This document shows, piece after piece, positions 39,240 through 47,939 of a stretch of DNA of 64,000 bases. The notes below the pieces were generated by a model, which saw only the letters and a program-made list of their open reading frames with translations, did no database searches and was not told where the DNA came from. Numbering within the stretch: the stretch's first letter is position 1; each line of letters begins with the position of its first letter. Source of the stretch: Solwaraspora sp. WMMD791 (lineage in GTDB: Bacteria > Actinomycetota > Actinomycetes > Mycobacteriales > Micromonosporaceae); NCBI RefSeq assembly GCF_029581195.1, contig NZ_CP120737.1:3883001-3947000 (forward strand). The letters are read 5' to 3'. The position numbers and the translations under genes are program-made.

Positions 39240-40223
39240 GTGACCGTTAATAGCTTGGCAGTAAGGGCAGCCGCCCTCGTCACCGCTGTAACCGCCACGC
39301 TGCTGCCGGCCCAGGCGCAGGCGCAGGCCTCGCTCGCCGAACTGGACCGGCGGATCGACCAGGCGGCCCACCAGTTGGAGACGGTGGTCGAGCAGTACAA
39401 CGAGACCAGGGTGGTGCTGCGCGCCAACCAGGAGCGGCTCGACCGGCTCCGTACCACCATCGTCGAACTGGACCAGCAACTCGCGGACCGCCACGACCAG
39501 GTCGGCCAGCTGCTCGCCAGCACCTACCGGGTCAACGGCAGCCGGCCGGTAGTCACGTTGCTCTCCACCGCCTCGGCGGAACACTTCGTCGACCAACTGC
39601 TGATGGCCGACGTGATCAACCGTGACCACGAGCGGAGCATCGCCGGCCTGCGCGACGTCCGCGACCGCAGCGAATCGGCCCGCCGCGCCGCGACCGCCCT
39701 GATCGAGCAGCAACAGCTGCAGGAGCAGCAGCTGGCGGCGAAACGCCAGCAGATCGAGAACGACATCCGGCACCTCACCGAGCTGCGCAACCGCCAGCAG
39801 GCCCTGCTCAACCGCTCGGGTGCCTCGGCGGCCAGCCGCAGCCCGGCGCACACCCGGCTGCCCGAGGCCGCCACCGGGGCGGCAGCGGCAGCGGTGGCGT
39901 TCGCGCACGCCCAGCTCGGCAAGCCGTACCGGTGGGGGTCGGCCGGGCCGAACTCGTACGACTGCTCCGGGCTGACCTCGGCGGCCTGGGCGAAGGCCGG
40001 GGTGCAGTTGCCGCACAACGCCCGCCGCCAGTTCGGCGCGGTCACCCGGGTCGGCCGCGACCAGCTCCGCCCCGGCGACCTGGTCTTCTTCTACAGCAAC
40101 ATCCAGCACGTCGGGATCTACATCGGTGCCGGGCAGATGATCCACTCGCCCCGGCACGGCGAGGTGGTCCGGGTCGACCGGATCGACTACATGCCGATCC
40201 GGGGCTACGGCCGACCGGGCTGA
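39240..40223 (+). CDS. NlpC/P60 family peptidoglycan endopeptidase (RipA-like)
   Basis: A 327-residue exported cell-wall hydrolase from GTG 39240. Signal peptide at about 1-30 (AALVTAVTATLLPAQAQAQA), then a long coiled coil at about 30-195 (LDRRIDQAAHQLETVVEQYN, IEQQQLQEQQLAAKRQQIEN) and the catalytic NlpC/P60 domain at about 215-327. The catalytic Cys is in NSYDCSGLTSAAW, the His in IQHVGIYIGAG, with a further His in HSPRHGE. Such enzymes cleave the gamma-D-Glu-mDAP bond at division; the coiled coil likely autoinhibits or targets it. A terminator follows. Confidence 0.92.
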   Translation: MTVNSLAVRAAALVTAVTATLLPAQAQAQASLAELDRRIDQAAHQLETVVEQYNETRVVLRANQERLDRLRTTIVELDQQLADRHDQVGQLLASTYRVNGSRPVVTLLSTASAEHFVDQLLMADVINRDHERSIAGLRDVRDRSESARRAATALIEQQQLQEQQLAAKRQQIENDIRHLTELRNRQQALLNRSGASAASRSPAHTRLPEAATGAAAAAVAFAHAQLGKPYRWGSAGPNSYDCSGLTSAAWAKAGVQLPHNARRQFGAVTRVGRDQLRPGDLVFFYSNIQHVGIYIGAGQMIHSPRHGEVVRVDRIDYMPIRGYGRPG

Positions 40224-40248
40224 CCGGCAACCGCCATACCTGGCCTGG

Positions 40249-40271
40249 CCCCGCCGGATCTCCCGGCGGGG
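40249..40271. terminator. Hairpin between NlpC/P60 and recQ-like genes
   Basis: CCCCGCCGG (40249-40257), loop ATCTC, CCGGCGGGG (40263-40271): perfect 9-bp stem between two convergent stops, fitting a bidirectional terminator. A short direct repeat TTCGTGGTGGCC follows on both sides of the recQ stop. Confidence 0.75.
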
Positions 40272-40302
40272 TCAGTTCGTGGTGGCCGGTCTCCTGGCCG
40301 GA

Positions 40303-42582
40303 TCAATTCGTGGTGGCCAGGGCCAGCGGCAGCACCGCCGGCGCGCCGGCCTGCCGCAGCAGCCGGGCCACCACGGTCATCGTCCACCCGGAATCGACCA
40401 GGTCGTCCACCAGCAGCACCGGGCCGGTCAGCCCGGACAGCGCCGCGGCCAGCTCCGGCGGCGCGGTGAAGGCGTCATGGAGGGTACGGACCCGTTGCGC
40501 GCTGTTGCCCCGGCCGGCAGCTGCCGGCGGCTGCGCCCAGGCCGGCTCGACCGCGCCGAGCAGCGGCAGCCGGCCCACCTCAGCGATCCGCCCGGCGGTG
40601 CTGGCCACCAGCTGCGGGCGGGTCCGCGACGCCACCGCCACGATTCCTACCGGCCGGGCCGGCCACGGCTGGCTGCCCCGCGCCCAGTCACGCAGCACGT
40701 CGATCACCCCGGCGGCGACGTCCGGCGGCAGCGCCGCGTCCGGCCGGCCCGGCCCGAGCAGGTCCCGCAGCCGGGAACCCCAGCCCAGGTCGGACAGCCG
40801 ACCCACGGCCCGGCCGGGCAACGCCTGCTCGTCGGGGCCGATCCGGCCCCGCAGCGGTACGCCGACCGCCTCCAGCCCGGTCGGCCAGAGCTTCTTCGGG
40901 GCGATCTCGACCCCGGCCCGGCCGAGGAACGTCTCGGCGGCACGCAACGCCTCCGGGCTCACCTCGGTCGGCAGCCAACCGCCGGCGCAGCGGTCACACC
41001 GCCCGCACGGCTGCGCCTGCGGGTCGTCGAGGCAGTGCCGCAGGAACTCCATCCGGCAGTCCGGCCGGCCGGCCACGGTCTCGGTGGCCGGTACGGCGTA
41101 CTGGCGCATGATCTGCTGCTCGGCGGCGCGCGCCTGGGCGACCCGCTCCAGGCGGGCGGCGTCGTAGTGCCACGGTTGCCCGGTGGCGACCCAGCCGCCG
41201 CGTACCCGGCGGACCGCGCCGTCGACGTCGAGCACCTTGAGCATCAGCTCCAGCCGGGTCCGCCGCAGGTCGACCAGCGGCTCCAGGGCCTGGGTGGACA
41301 GCGGTCGGCCGGCCTGCTCCAGGGCGGCCAGCACCGACCGCACCTGCTCCTCGCGTGGGAAGGCGAGTGAGGCGAAGTACCGCCAGATGGCCTGGTCCTC
41401 CGGCCCCGGCAGCAGCACCACGTCGGCGTACCGGTCGCCGTCGAGCGCCCGGCCGGCCCGGCCCACCTGCTGGTAGTAGGCGATCGGCGACGGCGGTGCG
41501 CCGAGGTGCACCACGAAGCCGAGGTCCGGCTTGTCGAAGCCCATGCCGAGCGCGGAGGTCGCCACCAACGCCTTGATCTTGTTGTCGAGCAGGTCCTGCT
41601 CGGCGGCGCGGCGCTGCGCGTCGTCGGACTGACCGCTGTACGCGGCGACGGCGTAGCCACGCGAGCGCAGAAACTCGGCGGTCTCGGCGGCGGCCGCCAC
41701 GGTGAGGGTGTAGACGATGCCGGAGCCGGGCAGCGTGTCGAGGTGCTCGGCGAGCCAGCCGAGCCGGTGTGCGGCACCCGGCAGGTCCAGCACGGCCAGC
41801 CGCAGCGACTGGCGGTCCAGCGGGCCGCGCAGCACCAGCGTGTCCGCGAGCATCCCACCGGTGGTGGCGTCGAGTTGCTCGGCGACGTCGTCGGTGACCC
41901 GGGTGTTAGCGGTGGCCGTGGTGGCCAGCACCGGCGTGCCGGGGCGCAGATCGTGCAGGAAGGTACGGATTCGCCGGTAGTCGGGGCGGAAGTCGTGCCC
42001 CCAGTCCGACACGCAGTGTGCCTCGTCGATGACCAGCAGCCCGGTGGTGGCCGCGAGGCTGGGCAGGACGTTGTCCCGGAAGTCGGGGTTGTTCAGCCGT
42101 TCCGGGCTGATCAGCAGCACGTCGACGGCACCGGCGCGGATCTCCGCGCTGATCGGGTCCCACTCCTCCAGGTTCGCGGAGTTGATCGTGCGAGCCTGGA
42201 TCCCGGCCCGCTCGGCCGCCGCCACCTGGTTGCGCATCAGCGCCAGCAGCGGCGAGACGATCACCGTCGGACCGGCTCCGGCTCCGGCTGCGGCGTCGGC
42301 TGCGGCTGCGGCGTCGGCTGCGGCGTCGGCTCCGGCTGCGGCCGGGCCGACGGCGCTCGCGGTACCGGCGGTGCCCGTGCGCAGCAGGGCGGTGGCGACG
42401 AAGTAGACCGCCGACTTGCCCCAGCCGGTGCGCTGCACGCAGAGCACCCGCCGCCGATCGACGACCAGCGCTTCGATCGCCCGCCACTGGTCGTCGCGCA
42501 GCCGCGCGCCCGGCCCGGCGAGGCGCTGCAGGACCTGTTCGGCACGCTCGCGCAACGCTTCCCGGTCCACGGTGACGGTCAT
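40303..42582 (-). CDS. RecQ-family DNA helicase with C-terminal phosphoribosyltransferase-like domain
   Basis: A 759-residue ATP-dependent 3'-5' DNA helicase from ATG 42582. Motifs: 0 LRDDQWRAIEAL, I CVQRTGWGKSAVYF, Ia SPLLALMRNQV, II VIDEAHCVSDWGHDFRPDYR (RecQ aromatic-rich loop), III ATTATAN, IV YTLTVAAAAETAEFL, V ATSALGMGFDKPDLGFVVH, VI QQVGRAGRALDGD. A zinc-binding segment follows (CRMEFLRHC, CGRCDRC). After about residue 610 a ComF/PRTase-like domain ends with VLLVDDLVDSGWTMTVVARL, the PRPP-loop pattern. There is an Ala/Gly/Asp-rich insert (AAAGADAAADAAAAADAAAG) between motifs I and Ia. The signature of the catalytic core is intact; the fused PRTase role is unknown. Confidence 0.9.
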   Translation of the reverse strand: MTVTVDREALRERAEQVLQRLAGPGARLRDDQWRAIEALVVDRRRVLCVQRTGWGKSAVYFVATALLRTGTAGTASAVGPAAAGADAAADAAAAADAAAGAGAGPTVIVSPLLALMRNQVAAAERAGIQARTINSANLEEWDPISAEIRAGAVDVLLISPERLNNPDFRDNVLPSLAATTGLLVIDEAHCVSDWGHDFRPDYRRIRTFLHDLRPGTPVLATTATANTRVTDDVAEQLDATTGGMLADTLVLRGPLDRQSLRLAVLDLPGAAHRLGWLAEHLDTLPGSGIVYTLTVAAAAETAEFLRSRGYAVAAYSGQSDDAQRRAAEQDLLDNKIKALVATSALGMGFDKPDLGFVVHLGAPPSPIAYYQQVGRAGRALDGDRYADVVLLPGPEDQAIWRYFASLAFPREEQVRSVLAALEQAGRPLSTQALEPLVDLRRTRLELMLKVLDVDGAVRRVRGGWVATGQPWHYDAARLERVAQARAAEQQIMRQYAVPATETVAGRPDCRMEFLRHCLDDPQAQPCGRCDRCAGGWLPTEVSPEALRAAETFLGRAGVEIAPKKLWPTGLEAVGVPLRGRIGPDEQALPGRAVGRLSDLGWGSRLRDLLGPGRPDAALPPDVAAGVIDVLRDWARGSQPWPARPVGIVAVASRTRPQLVASTAGRIAEVGRLPLLGAVEPAWAQPPAAAGRGNSAQRVRTLHDAFTAPPELAAALSGLTGPVLLVDDLVDSGWTMTVVARLLRQAGAPAVLPLALATTN

Positions 42583-42681
42583 GCACGCGACGGTAGCAAG
42601 GACCGGCGGGGCCGGCCGGCGGGCACCACGCCGGCCCCGCCGAGCCCGCAGCCCGCCGCTACCCCACTACCCACCTGCCCA

Positions 42682-42760
42682 CCCATGATCGCGACGATCT
42701 TGCAGTTATCGTTGGACGAATCGGACAAATCTTCTCGATAACCGCAAGATCGTCGGGATC
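42682..42760 (+). repeat. Interspersed inverted-repeat element, copy 2
   Basis: Core arms 42692-42711 and 42736-42755 (20 bp, one mismatch), extendable to 25 bp by flanking GATC. The 24-base loop (42712-42735) matches copy 1 at 19 of 24 bases. The left flank CCCATGATCG (from 42682) is shared with copy 3. It lies between the 5' end of the recQ-like gene and the 3' end of the glycerophosphodiesterase gene, both on the minus strand. Confidence 0.88.
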
Positions 42761-42771
42761 ACCTGGACCCG

Positions 42772-43905
42772 TCAACCGATGGCGGTACGGGCGGCCACGG
42801 CGGTGTCCGGGTGGTCGGCGAAGAGCCCGTCCAGCCCGAGGCCGAAGAAGAGTTCGTACTCGCTGGTGATGTCGCCGCGCGCGGCCGGGTCGGTGCCGAT
42901 GCGGTGGTCGGCCGCCAGGAACTGGTTCTCGGCCCGGAACGTCCAGGCGTGCACGACCAGCCGTACCCGGTGGGCGTCGCGGATCAGCGTGGTCGGCGGG
43001 CGCAGCGCACCGCTGGCGTCCCGGGGAACGATCAGGTCCTTGTTCGGGCCGACCCCGTCGGCGTAGCCGGCGATCCAGCGCAGCCCCTCCGAGGTGGCCA
43101 GGTCGGCGTAGGTGCGCCGGTCACCCGCGACGGTGAAGTCGTACGGGCGGCCGGTCGAGTTGAGCAGCTGCACCAGCCGTACGTCGATCATCGTGTCGAG
43201 TGCCCGTAGGTTGGCCGTCTCGAACGACTGGATGAACACGGCGTCGGACCGGCTGGTCAGCTTGTTGCGTCGCAGGGTGGCGACCAGCGGCTCCTCCAGC
43301 GGCAGCCCGATCGACCGGAAGTAGGTCGGGTGCTTGGTCTCCGGGTAGATGCCGATGGTCCGGCCCAGCCGCCGGCTCTCGCTGCGGGCCAGGTCGATGA
43401 CCTCCTGCAGGGTGGGCACCAGGAACTGACCGTCGAAAGCGGTGTTGGTCGGCCGGAGCTGCGGCAGCCGTTCGACGGCCCGCAGGGTACGCAGCTCGGC
43501 GAGGGTGAAGTCCTCGGTGAACCAGCCGGTGACGCTCACCCCGTCGATGGTCTTCGTGGTCCGCCGGTCGGCGAACTCGGGCCGGGTCGCCACGTCGGTG
43601 GTGCCGGAGATCTCGTTCTCGTGCCGTGCGACCAGCACGCCGTCGGCAGTCGGCACCAGGTCGGGTTCGATGTAGTCGGCGCCCTGGCGGATGGCCAGCC
43701 GGTACGCCTCCAGGGTGTGCTCGGGGCGGTAGCCACTGGCCCCGCGGTGGGCGATGACCAGCGGTTTCGGTTCGGCTTTCGACCCGTGGCGCGACGCGGC
43801 ACCAGCGGCGTCGGTCGCGCCGGTGGCACTGACAGCGGACGGGATCGCCATGGCGGCCAGCAGGGTGCCGGCGAGCATCATGACCGGCAGGGTACGCGAC
43901 AACAC
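42772..43905 (-). CDS. glpQ: Secreted glycerophosphodiester phosphodiesterase
   Basis: A 377-residue exported enzyme that hydrolyses glycerophosphodiesters to glycerol 3-phosphate and alcohol, recycling phospholipid or teichoic-acid breakdown products. Signal peptide at about 1-27 (MLSRTLPVMMLAGTLLAAMA). The GDPD TIM barrel shows the catalytic IAHRGASGYRPEHTLEAYRL, EPDLVPTADGVLVARHENEI (metal-binding Glu/Asp and His), IYPETKHPTYF and QSFETANLRALD, ending DGLFADHPDTA. All catalytic residues are present and the length is normal for the periplasmic GlpQ type. Divergent from ktrB across 220 bases holding tandem repeats. Confidence 0.92.
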   Translation of the reverse strand: MLSRTLPVMMLAGTLLAAMAIPSAVSATGATDAAGAASRHGSKAEPKPLVIAHRGASGYRPEHTLEAYRLAIRQGADYIEPDLVPTADGVLVARHENEISGTTDVATRPEFADRRTTKTIDGVSVTGWFTEDFTLAELRTLRAVERLPQLRPTNTAFDGQFLVPTLQEVIDLARSESRRLGRTIGIYPETKHPTYFRSIGLPLEEPLVATLRRNKLTSRSDAVFIQSFETANLRALDTMIDVRLVQLLNSTGRPYDFTVAGDRRTYADLATSEGLRWIAGYADGVGPNKDLIVPRDASGALRPPTTLIRDAHRVRLVVHAWTFRAENQFLAADHRIGTDPAARGDITSEYELFFGLGLDGLFADHPDTAVAARTAIG

Positions 43906-43936
43906 CGTCTCCTTCAGATGAGAGGGATGGAGTCCG

Positions 43937-44016
43937 GCAGGACATCAGTCGGGATCAGTCCCGCAGGGACATCAACCGGGATCAGCCCCGCAGGGACATC
44001 AACCGGGATCAGTGAA
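43937..44016. repeat. Three 27-bp tandem repeats in the glpQ-ktrB control region
   Basis: Units at 43937-43962 (slightly diverged), 43963-43989 and 43990-44016, the last two sharing GCAGGGACATCAACCGGGAT. They begin 31 bases upstream of the glpQ start and end about 110 bases before ktrB, so they occupy the divergent promoter region. They may be binding sites or slippage products. Confidence 0.8.
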
Positions 44017-44125
44017 GCCGGGGTGGGCGACGGTCGGGCGTCCGGGACGCGACGGCCGGCAAAGCGTGGGCTGGCCGGCGGATGAATGCGGCGCAACTGG
44101 CTGAAAGCTCCGGGTTCGCGGTGGT

Positions 44126-45472
44126 ATGACAGCTCTGATGCGCCGGCCGCTGCGAAACCCCGCCCGGATCGTGCCGATCGCGTTCCTCGGGGCGATAGCC
44201 GTCGGCACCGTACTGATGATGCTGCCGGCCAGCCGACAGGGACCCGATCCGGCACCGTTCGTCACCGCCCTGTTCACCGCCACCTCGGCGGTCTGTGTGA
44301 CCGGGCTGGCGGTCACCGACACCTCGACCTACTGGACCCCGTTCGGCCTGGTCCTGATCACCGTGCTCACCCAGGCCGGCGGCTTCGGCATCATGTCGAT
44401 GGCCACCCTGCTCGGCCTGCTGGTCTCCCGGCGGCTCGGGCTGCGCAGCCGGCTCACCGCGCAGGCGGAGACGAGCAGCCTCGGCCTGTCCGACGTCCGG
44501 CAGGTGCTGCTGCGGATCGCGCTCACCATGCTGGCGGTCGAGGCGACGGTCACCGTGCTCCTGGCGGCCCGACTGTGGCTGCACTACGACTATCCGCTCG
44601 GCCGTGCCCTCTGGTACGGGCTGTTCCACGCGGTCCAGGCGTTCAACAACGGTGGCTTCGCGCTCTACTCCGACGGGCTGGTCCGGTTCGTCAGCGACTG
44701 GTGGATCTGCGTACCGCTGATCGTCGCCGTGGTGGTCGGCGGCCTCGGCTTCCCCGCCCTGTTCGAGCTGTTCCGGGAACGCCGCCGGCCCCGACGCTGG
44801 TCGGTGCACACCCGGCTGACCGTCTGGGGCACGCTGGCGCTGATCGCCGTCGGTTTCATCGCGATGCTGGCGTTCGAATGGGCCAATCCGCGCACCCTGG
44901 GGCCGTTGGACCTGCCCAGCAAGGTGCTGGCCGCGCTCTTCCAGGATGTGATGACCCGCTCCGGCGGCTTCAACACCGTCGACGTCGGCGCGCTCAACCA
45001 GGAGACGACGGTCCTCTCCATCGGCATGATGTTCATCGGCGGCGGCAGCGCCAGCACCGCCGGAGGCATCAAGGTGACCACGTTCTTCCTGCTCGCCTTC
45101 GTGATCTGGTCCGAGCTGCGCGGCGAACACGACGTGGTGATCGGGCAGCGCCGGATCGCGTCGGCGAGCCAGCGTCAGGCCCTCACCGTGGCGCTGATCG
45201 GGGTCGCTCTGGTCGGTGCCGGCACCCTGGCGCTGATCGGCCTCACCGACGGGGTCGACACCGACCAGGCGCTGTACGAGGTGACCTCGGCGTTCGGCAC
45301 CGCCGGTCTGTCCACCGGGATCACCGGTGAGCTACCGGCGACTGCGCAGGTGCTGCTCGCCGTACTGATGTTCGTCGGCCGGATCGGCAGCGTCACGTTG
45401 GGTTCGGCGATCGCGTTGAACACCAGGAGAAAACGGTTCCACTATCCGGAGGAGCGACCCATCGTTGGCTGA
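44126..45472 (+). CDS. ktrB: Potassium uptake channel subunit KtrB/TrkH-like
   Basis: A 448-residue membrane protein of the Ktr/Trk/HKT superfamily with four M1-P-M2 repeats. The selectivity-loop segments are seen: TSAVCVTGLAVTDTSTYW, FNNGGFALYSDG, MTRSGGFNTVDVGAL and TSAFGTAGLSTGITGELP, each with the signature glycine. It conducts K+ with Na+ or H+ coupling and needs the cytoplasmic ring protein encoded next. It overlaps ktrA by eight bases. No c-di-AMP riboswitch was recognised upstream. Confidence 0.92.
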   Translation: MTALMRRPLRNPARIVPIAFLGAIAVGTVLMMLPASRQGPDPAPFVTALFTATSAVCVTGLAVTDTSTYWTPFGLVLITVLTQAGGFGIMSMATLLGLLVSRRLGLRSRLTAQAETSSLGLSDVRQVLLRIALTMLAVEATVTVLLAARLWLHYDYPLGRALWYGLFHAVQAFNNGGFALYSDGLVRFVSDWWICVPLIVAVVVGGLGFPALFELFRERRRPRRWSVHTRLTVWGTLALIAVGFIAMLAFEWANPRTLGPLDLPSKVLAALFQDVMTRSGGFNTVDVGALNQETTVLSIGMMFIGGGSASTAGGIKVTTFFLLAFVIWSELRGEHDVVIGQRRIASASQRQALTVALIGVALVGAGTLALIGLTDGVDTDQALYEVTSAFGTAGLSTGITGELPATAQVLLAVLMFVGRIGSVTLGSAIALNTRRKRFHYPEERPIVG

Positions 45473-46139
45473 CCGCACCGCAACCAGGTCCGCCAGGACC
45501 GTCGTCATCATCGGGCTCGGCCGGTTCGGCGGCCAGGTCGCCGACTCGATGCTCCGGTTGGGCTTCGAGGTGCTCGGCGTCGACACCGACCAGTCCATCG
45601 TGCAACGGTGGGCGGACCGGTTGACGTACGTGGTCCAGGCAGACTCCACCGACACGGAGACGCTGCGGCAACTCGGGCTGCGCGACTTCCAACGGGTGGT
45701 GGTCGGCATCGGCTCGGACGTCGAAGCGAGCGTACTGACCGTGCTCAGCCTCGCCGAGATCGGCGTCACCGACGTGTGGGCCAAGGCGGTCTCCGGTAAG
45801 CACGGCAAGATCCTGCGGTCGGTCGGCGCCAGTCATGTGATCTATCCGGAGGCCGCGATGGGCGACCGGGTGGCGCACCTGATCACCAGCAAGATGCTCG
45901 ACTTCATCGAGTTCGACGACGGATTCTCGATCGCGGAGACCAGGCTGCCGACCGACACGGTGGGCCGGCGCCTCGCCGACGCCGGCATCCGGTCCCGGTA
46001 CGGGGTGACCGTGATCGGGGTCAAGATGCCCGGTGAACGGTTCAGCTACGCCGACGGGGAGACGGAGTTGCGCGAAGGTGCGCTGCTCATCGTCTCCGGC
46101 ACTACCGAACAGGTGCAGCGTTTCGCTGCCGCCACCTGA
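45465..46139 (+). CDS. ktrA: KtrA/TrkA-type RCK regulatory subunit
   Basis: A 224-residue cytoplasmic gating subunit from TTG 45465, preceded by GGAGGAG. The N-terminal RCK/TrkA-N Rossmann domain has VVIIGLGRFGGQVADSMLRL and the acidic end of strand 2 (VLGVDTDQSIVQRWADR), binding ADP/ATP or NAD(H). The TrkA-C domain (about 145-224: FSIAETRLPTDTVGRRLADA, GVKMPGERFSYADGETELRE) is the usual ligand site, in many species c-di-AMP. Overlapping translation with ktrB supports a 2:8 type complex. Confidence 0.92.
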   Translation: MADRTATRSARTVVIIGLGRFGGQVADSMLRLGFEVLGVDTDQSIVQRWADRLTYVVQADSTDTETLRQLGLRDFQRVVVGIGSDVEASVLTVLSLAEIGVTDVWAKAVSGKHGKILRSVGASHVIYPEAAMGDRVAHLITSKMLDFIEFDDGFSIAETRLPTDTVGRRLADAGIRSRYGVTVIGVKMPGERFSYADGETELREGALLIVSGTTEQVQRFAAAT

Positions 46140-46169
46140 GCTGCCGCCATCTGAGCCGCCGCGCGGGAG

Positions 46170-47900
46170 TCAGTCGGTCGGGGTGTCGACGGCGGCATGC
46201 AGCAGATCAGGCGCGCCGGCCGACTGCCCGGCGATCGCGGCGACCGTCACGCCGCAGTCCTGTTCGTCGAGGTGGAACTCCAACGGCAGCGTGTTGACGC
46301 CGTCGTAGTCGCCGGTCAGCCGTACCGCCGTCGATGCCCCGGCGGCCAACGGCGCGCCGTCGCCGACCGGTCGCAGCACGACGTCCCGGCCCTGCTGGTG
46401 CCAGTGGGCCGACGCCACGGCGGTGAGCCGCTGGGTGCCGGGGAAGGCGAACCGCACCGACCAGTCGGTCACGGCCGCCGACCCGGTGTTGGTGACGGTC
46501 GCGACTGCGACGAACTGCCGACCGTTGTCGGCGTGCACCGCGTAGTCGACCTGGCAGGGTGCCGGTGACTGGGCGGCCAGTGTCGGAGTCTGGGCGGCCA
46601 GCCCCAACCGGGGTGGCGCGGCGAGTGCCTCCCGGGCGCGGTCGGTGGCGGGCGTCGCGCCGGCGCCGGCCCAGACCAGGGCACTGACCATCATCAGCCC
46701 GATGCCGATGACGACGGCTTCGGCCCGGCGCTGAACCCAGGAGGTACGCAGTCTGCGTCGCCGGGCGGCACCGCCGGCCGGTCCGGTGGCCGGTCCCGTC
46801 GCGGGTCCTGCGGCGGCGACCGGAGCTGACGCCGCACGGGCGACCGAGCCGGTCACCACCAGGTCGCCGTCGGTCCTTGCCGGATCGGTGCCGGTCACCA
46901 TCAGGTCTGCACCGGTCGTCGACAGATCGAGACCGGTGACCTCCAGTCCACAGGTGATGTCGACCAGCGGCGGCAGCCCGTCGGCCCCGGCACCGACATC
47001 GGCCGCGTCGCCACCCGGTGCCTGCACCGGCAGCGCCATCGTCGACGACGACCGGCCCGCCGCCACCCCGACGGCGGCGGCCAGGCTCTTCGCCACTTCC
47101 TCGCTGGTGGGCCGGTCCGCCGGGCGTTTCGCCAGACACCGTACGGTCAGCCCGATCACCTCCGCCGGCAGCCCGGCGACCGGCGGCATCGGAGCCGGCG
47201 CGGTGTGCAGGTGTGCCCGCAGCATCTCGGTGACGTTCGCCGCCGGCCAGGGCAGCCGACCGGTGAGCGACCGGTAGAGCAGCAGCCCGACCGCGTACAC
47301 GTCGGTGGCCGGCGAGACCTGGCCGCCGTTGAGCCGCTCCGGGGCCAGGTACGCCGGGGTGCCCAGCAGGTTGCCGTCCGGGCCGACATCGCTCTCCCCG
47401 GTCAACGCGGAGATGCCGAAGTCGACGACTTTCGCTCCGGTGCTGGTCAGCATCACGTTCGCCGGGGTGACGTCGCGGTGCACCACACCGGTGGCGTGCG
47501 CGGCGGCCAGCGCCGACGCGACCTCGGCGCAGACGGCCACCGCCACCCGCCAGGGCAGGACGTGGTCGCGGCGCAGCCGGTCGGCCAGCGACTCGCCATC
47601 GACGAGTTCCATCACGACGTACGGCAGGGTGGCGTCGTCGCGCCGTGCCTCACCGTAGTCGTAGACGTTGGTGATGTGTGGGTGGCACAGCCGGGCGGCG
47701 GCCTGGGCCTCGACCCGGATCCGGGTGCGGAACGCCTGGTCAGGAGCGTACTGGGGAGCCAACACCTTGACCGCCACCTGGCGGTCGAGAATTTCGTCGT
47801 AACCGCGCCACACCACCGACGTCCCACCGGTGCCGAGCCGTTCGATCAGCCGGTACCGGTCGCCGAGCAGTTGCCCGCGATCGTTCGCCACCCCACCCAT
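46170..47900 (-). CDS. Transmembrane Ser/Thr protein kinase with extracellular CBM2-like domain
   Basis: A 576-residue kinase from ATG 47900 (a TTG at 47909 is also possible). Kinase domain about 10-275: LIERLGTGGTSVVWRGYDE, VAVKVLAP, VVHRDVTPANVML, VVDFGISAL, TPAYLAPERL. The catalytic-loop HRDxKPxN has Thr instead of Lys (HRDVTPAN). A low-complexity linker follows, then one membrane helix (about 392-412, AVVIGIGLMMVSALVWAG). The outer domain (about 448-550) looks like a family 2 carbohydrate-binding module: CQVDYAVHADNGRQFVAVAT, VTNTGSAAVTDWSVRFAFPG, a central Trp (SAHWHQQGRDV), GASTAVRLTGDYDG, and a closing Cys (DEQDCGV). It is plausibly a sensor of cellulose-like polymer or cell wall glycan. 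Confidence 0.85.
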   Translation of the reverse strand: MGGVANDRGQLLGDRYRLIERLGTGGTSVVWRGYDEILDRQVAVKVLAPQYAPDQAFRTRIRVEAQAAARLCHPHITNVYDYGEARRDDATLPYVVMELVDGESLADRLRRDHVLPWRVAVAVCAEVASALAAAHATGVVHRDVTPANVMLTSTGAKVVDFGISALTGESDVGPDGNLLGTPAYLAPERLNGGQVSPATDVYAVGLLLYRSLTGRLPWPAANVTEMLRAHLHTAPAPMPPVAGLPAEVIGLTVRCLAKRPADRPTSEEVAKSLAAAVGVAAGRSSSTMALPVQAPGGDAADVGAGADGLPPLVDITCGLEVTGLDLSTTGADLMVTGTDPARTDGDLVVTGSVARAASAPVAAAGPATGPATGPAGGAARRRRLRTSWVQRRAEAVVIGIGLMMVSALVWAGAGATPATDRAREALAAPPRLGLAAQTPTLAAQSPAPCQVDYAVHADNGRQFVAVATVTNTGSAAVTDWSVRFAFPGTQRLTAVASAHWHQQGRDVVLRPVGDGAPLAAGASTAVRLTGDYDGVNTLPLEFHLDEQDCGVTVAAIAGQSAGAPDLLHAAVDTPTD

Positions 47901-47939
47901 GGTTCGCAAGATGCCCGATCTGGGCCGGCCTACACCTGG

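Noticed and set aside
42682-42760. Insertion sequence call for the inverted-repeat elements
   Set aside because: No transposase gene or target-site duplication is visible around any of the three copies, so they are listed as repeats.
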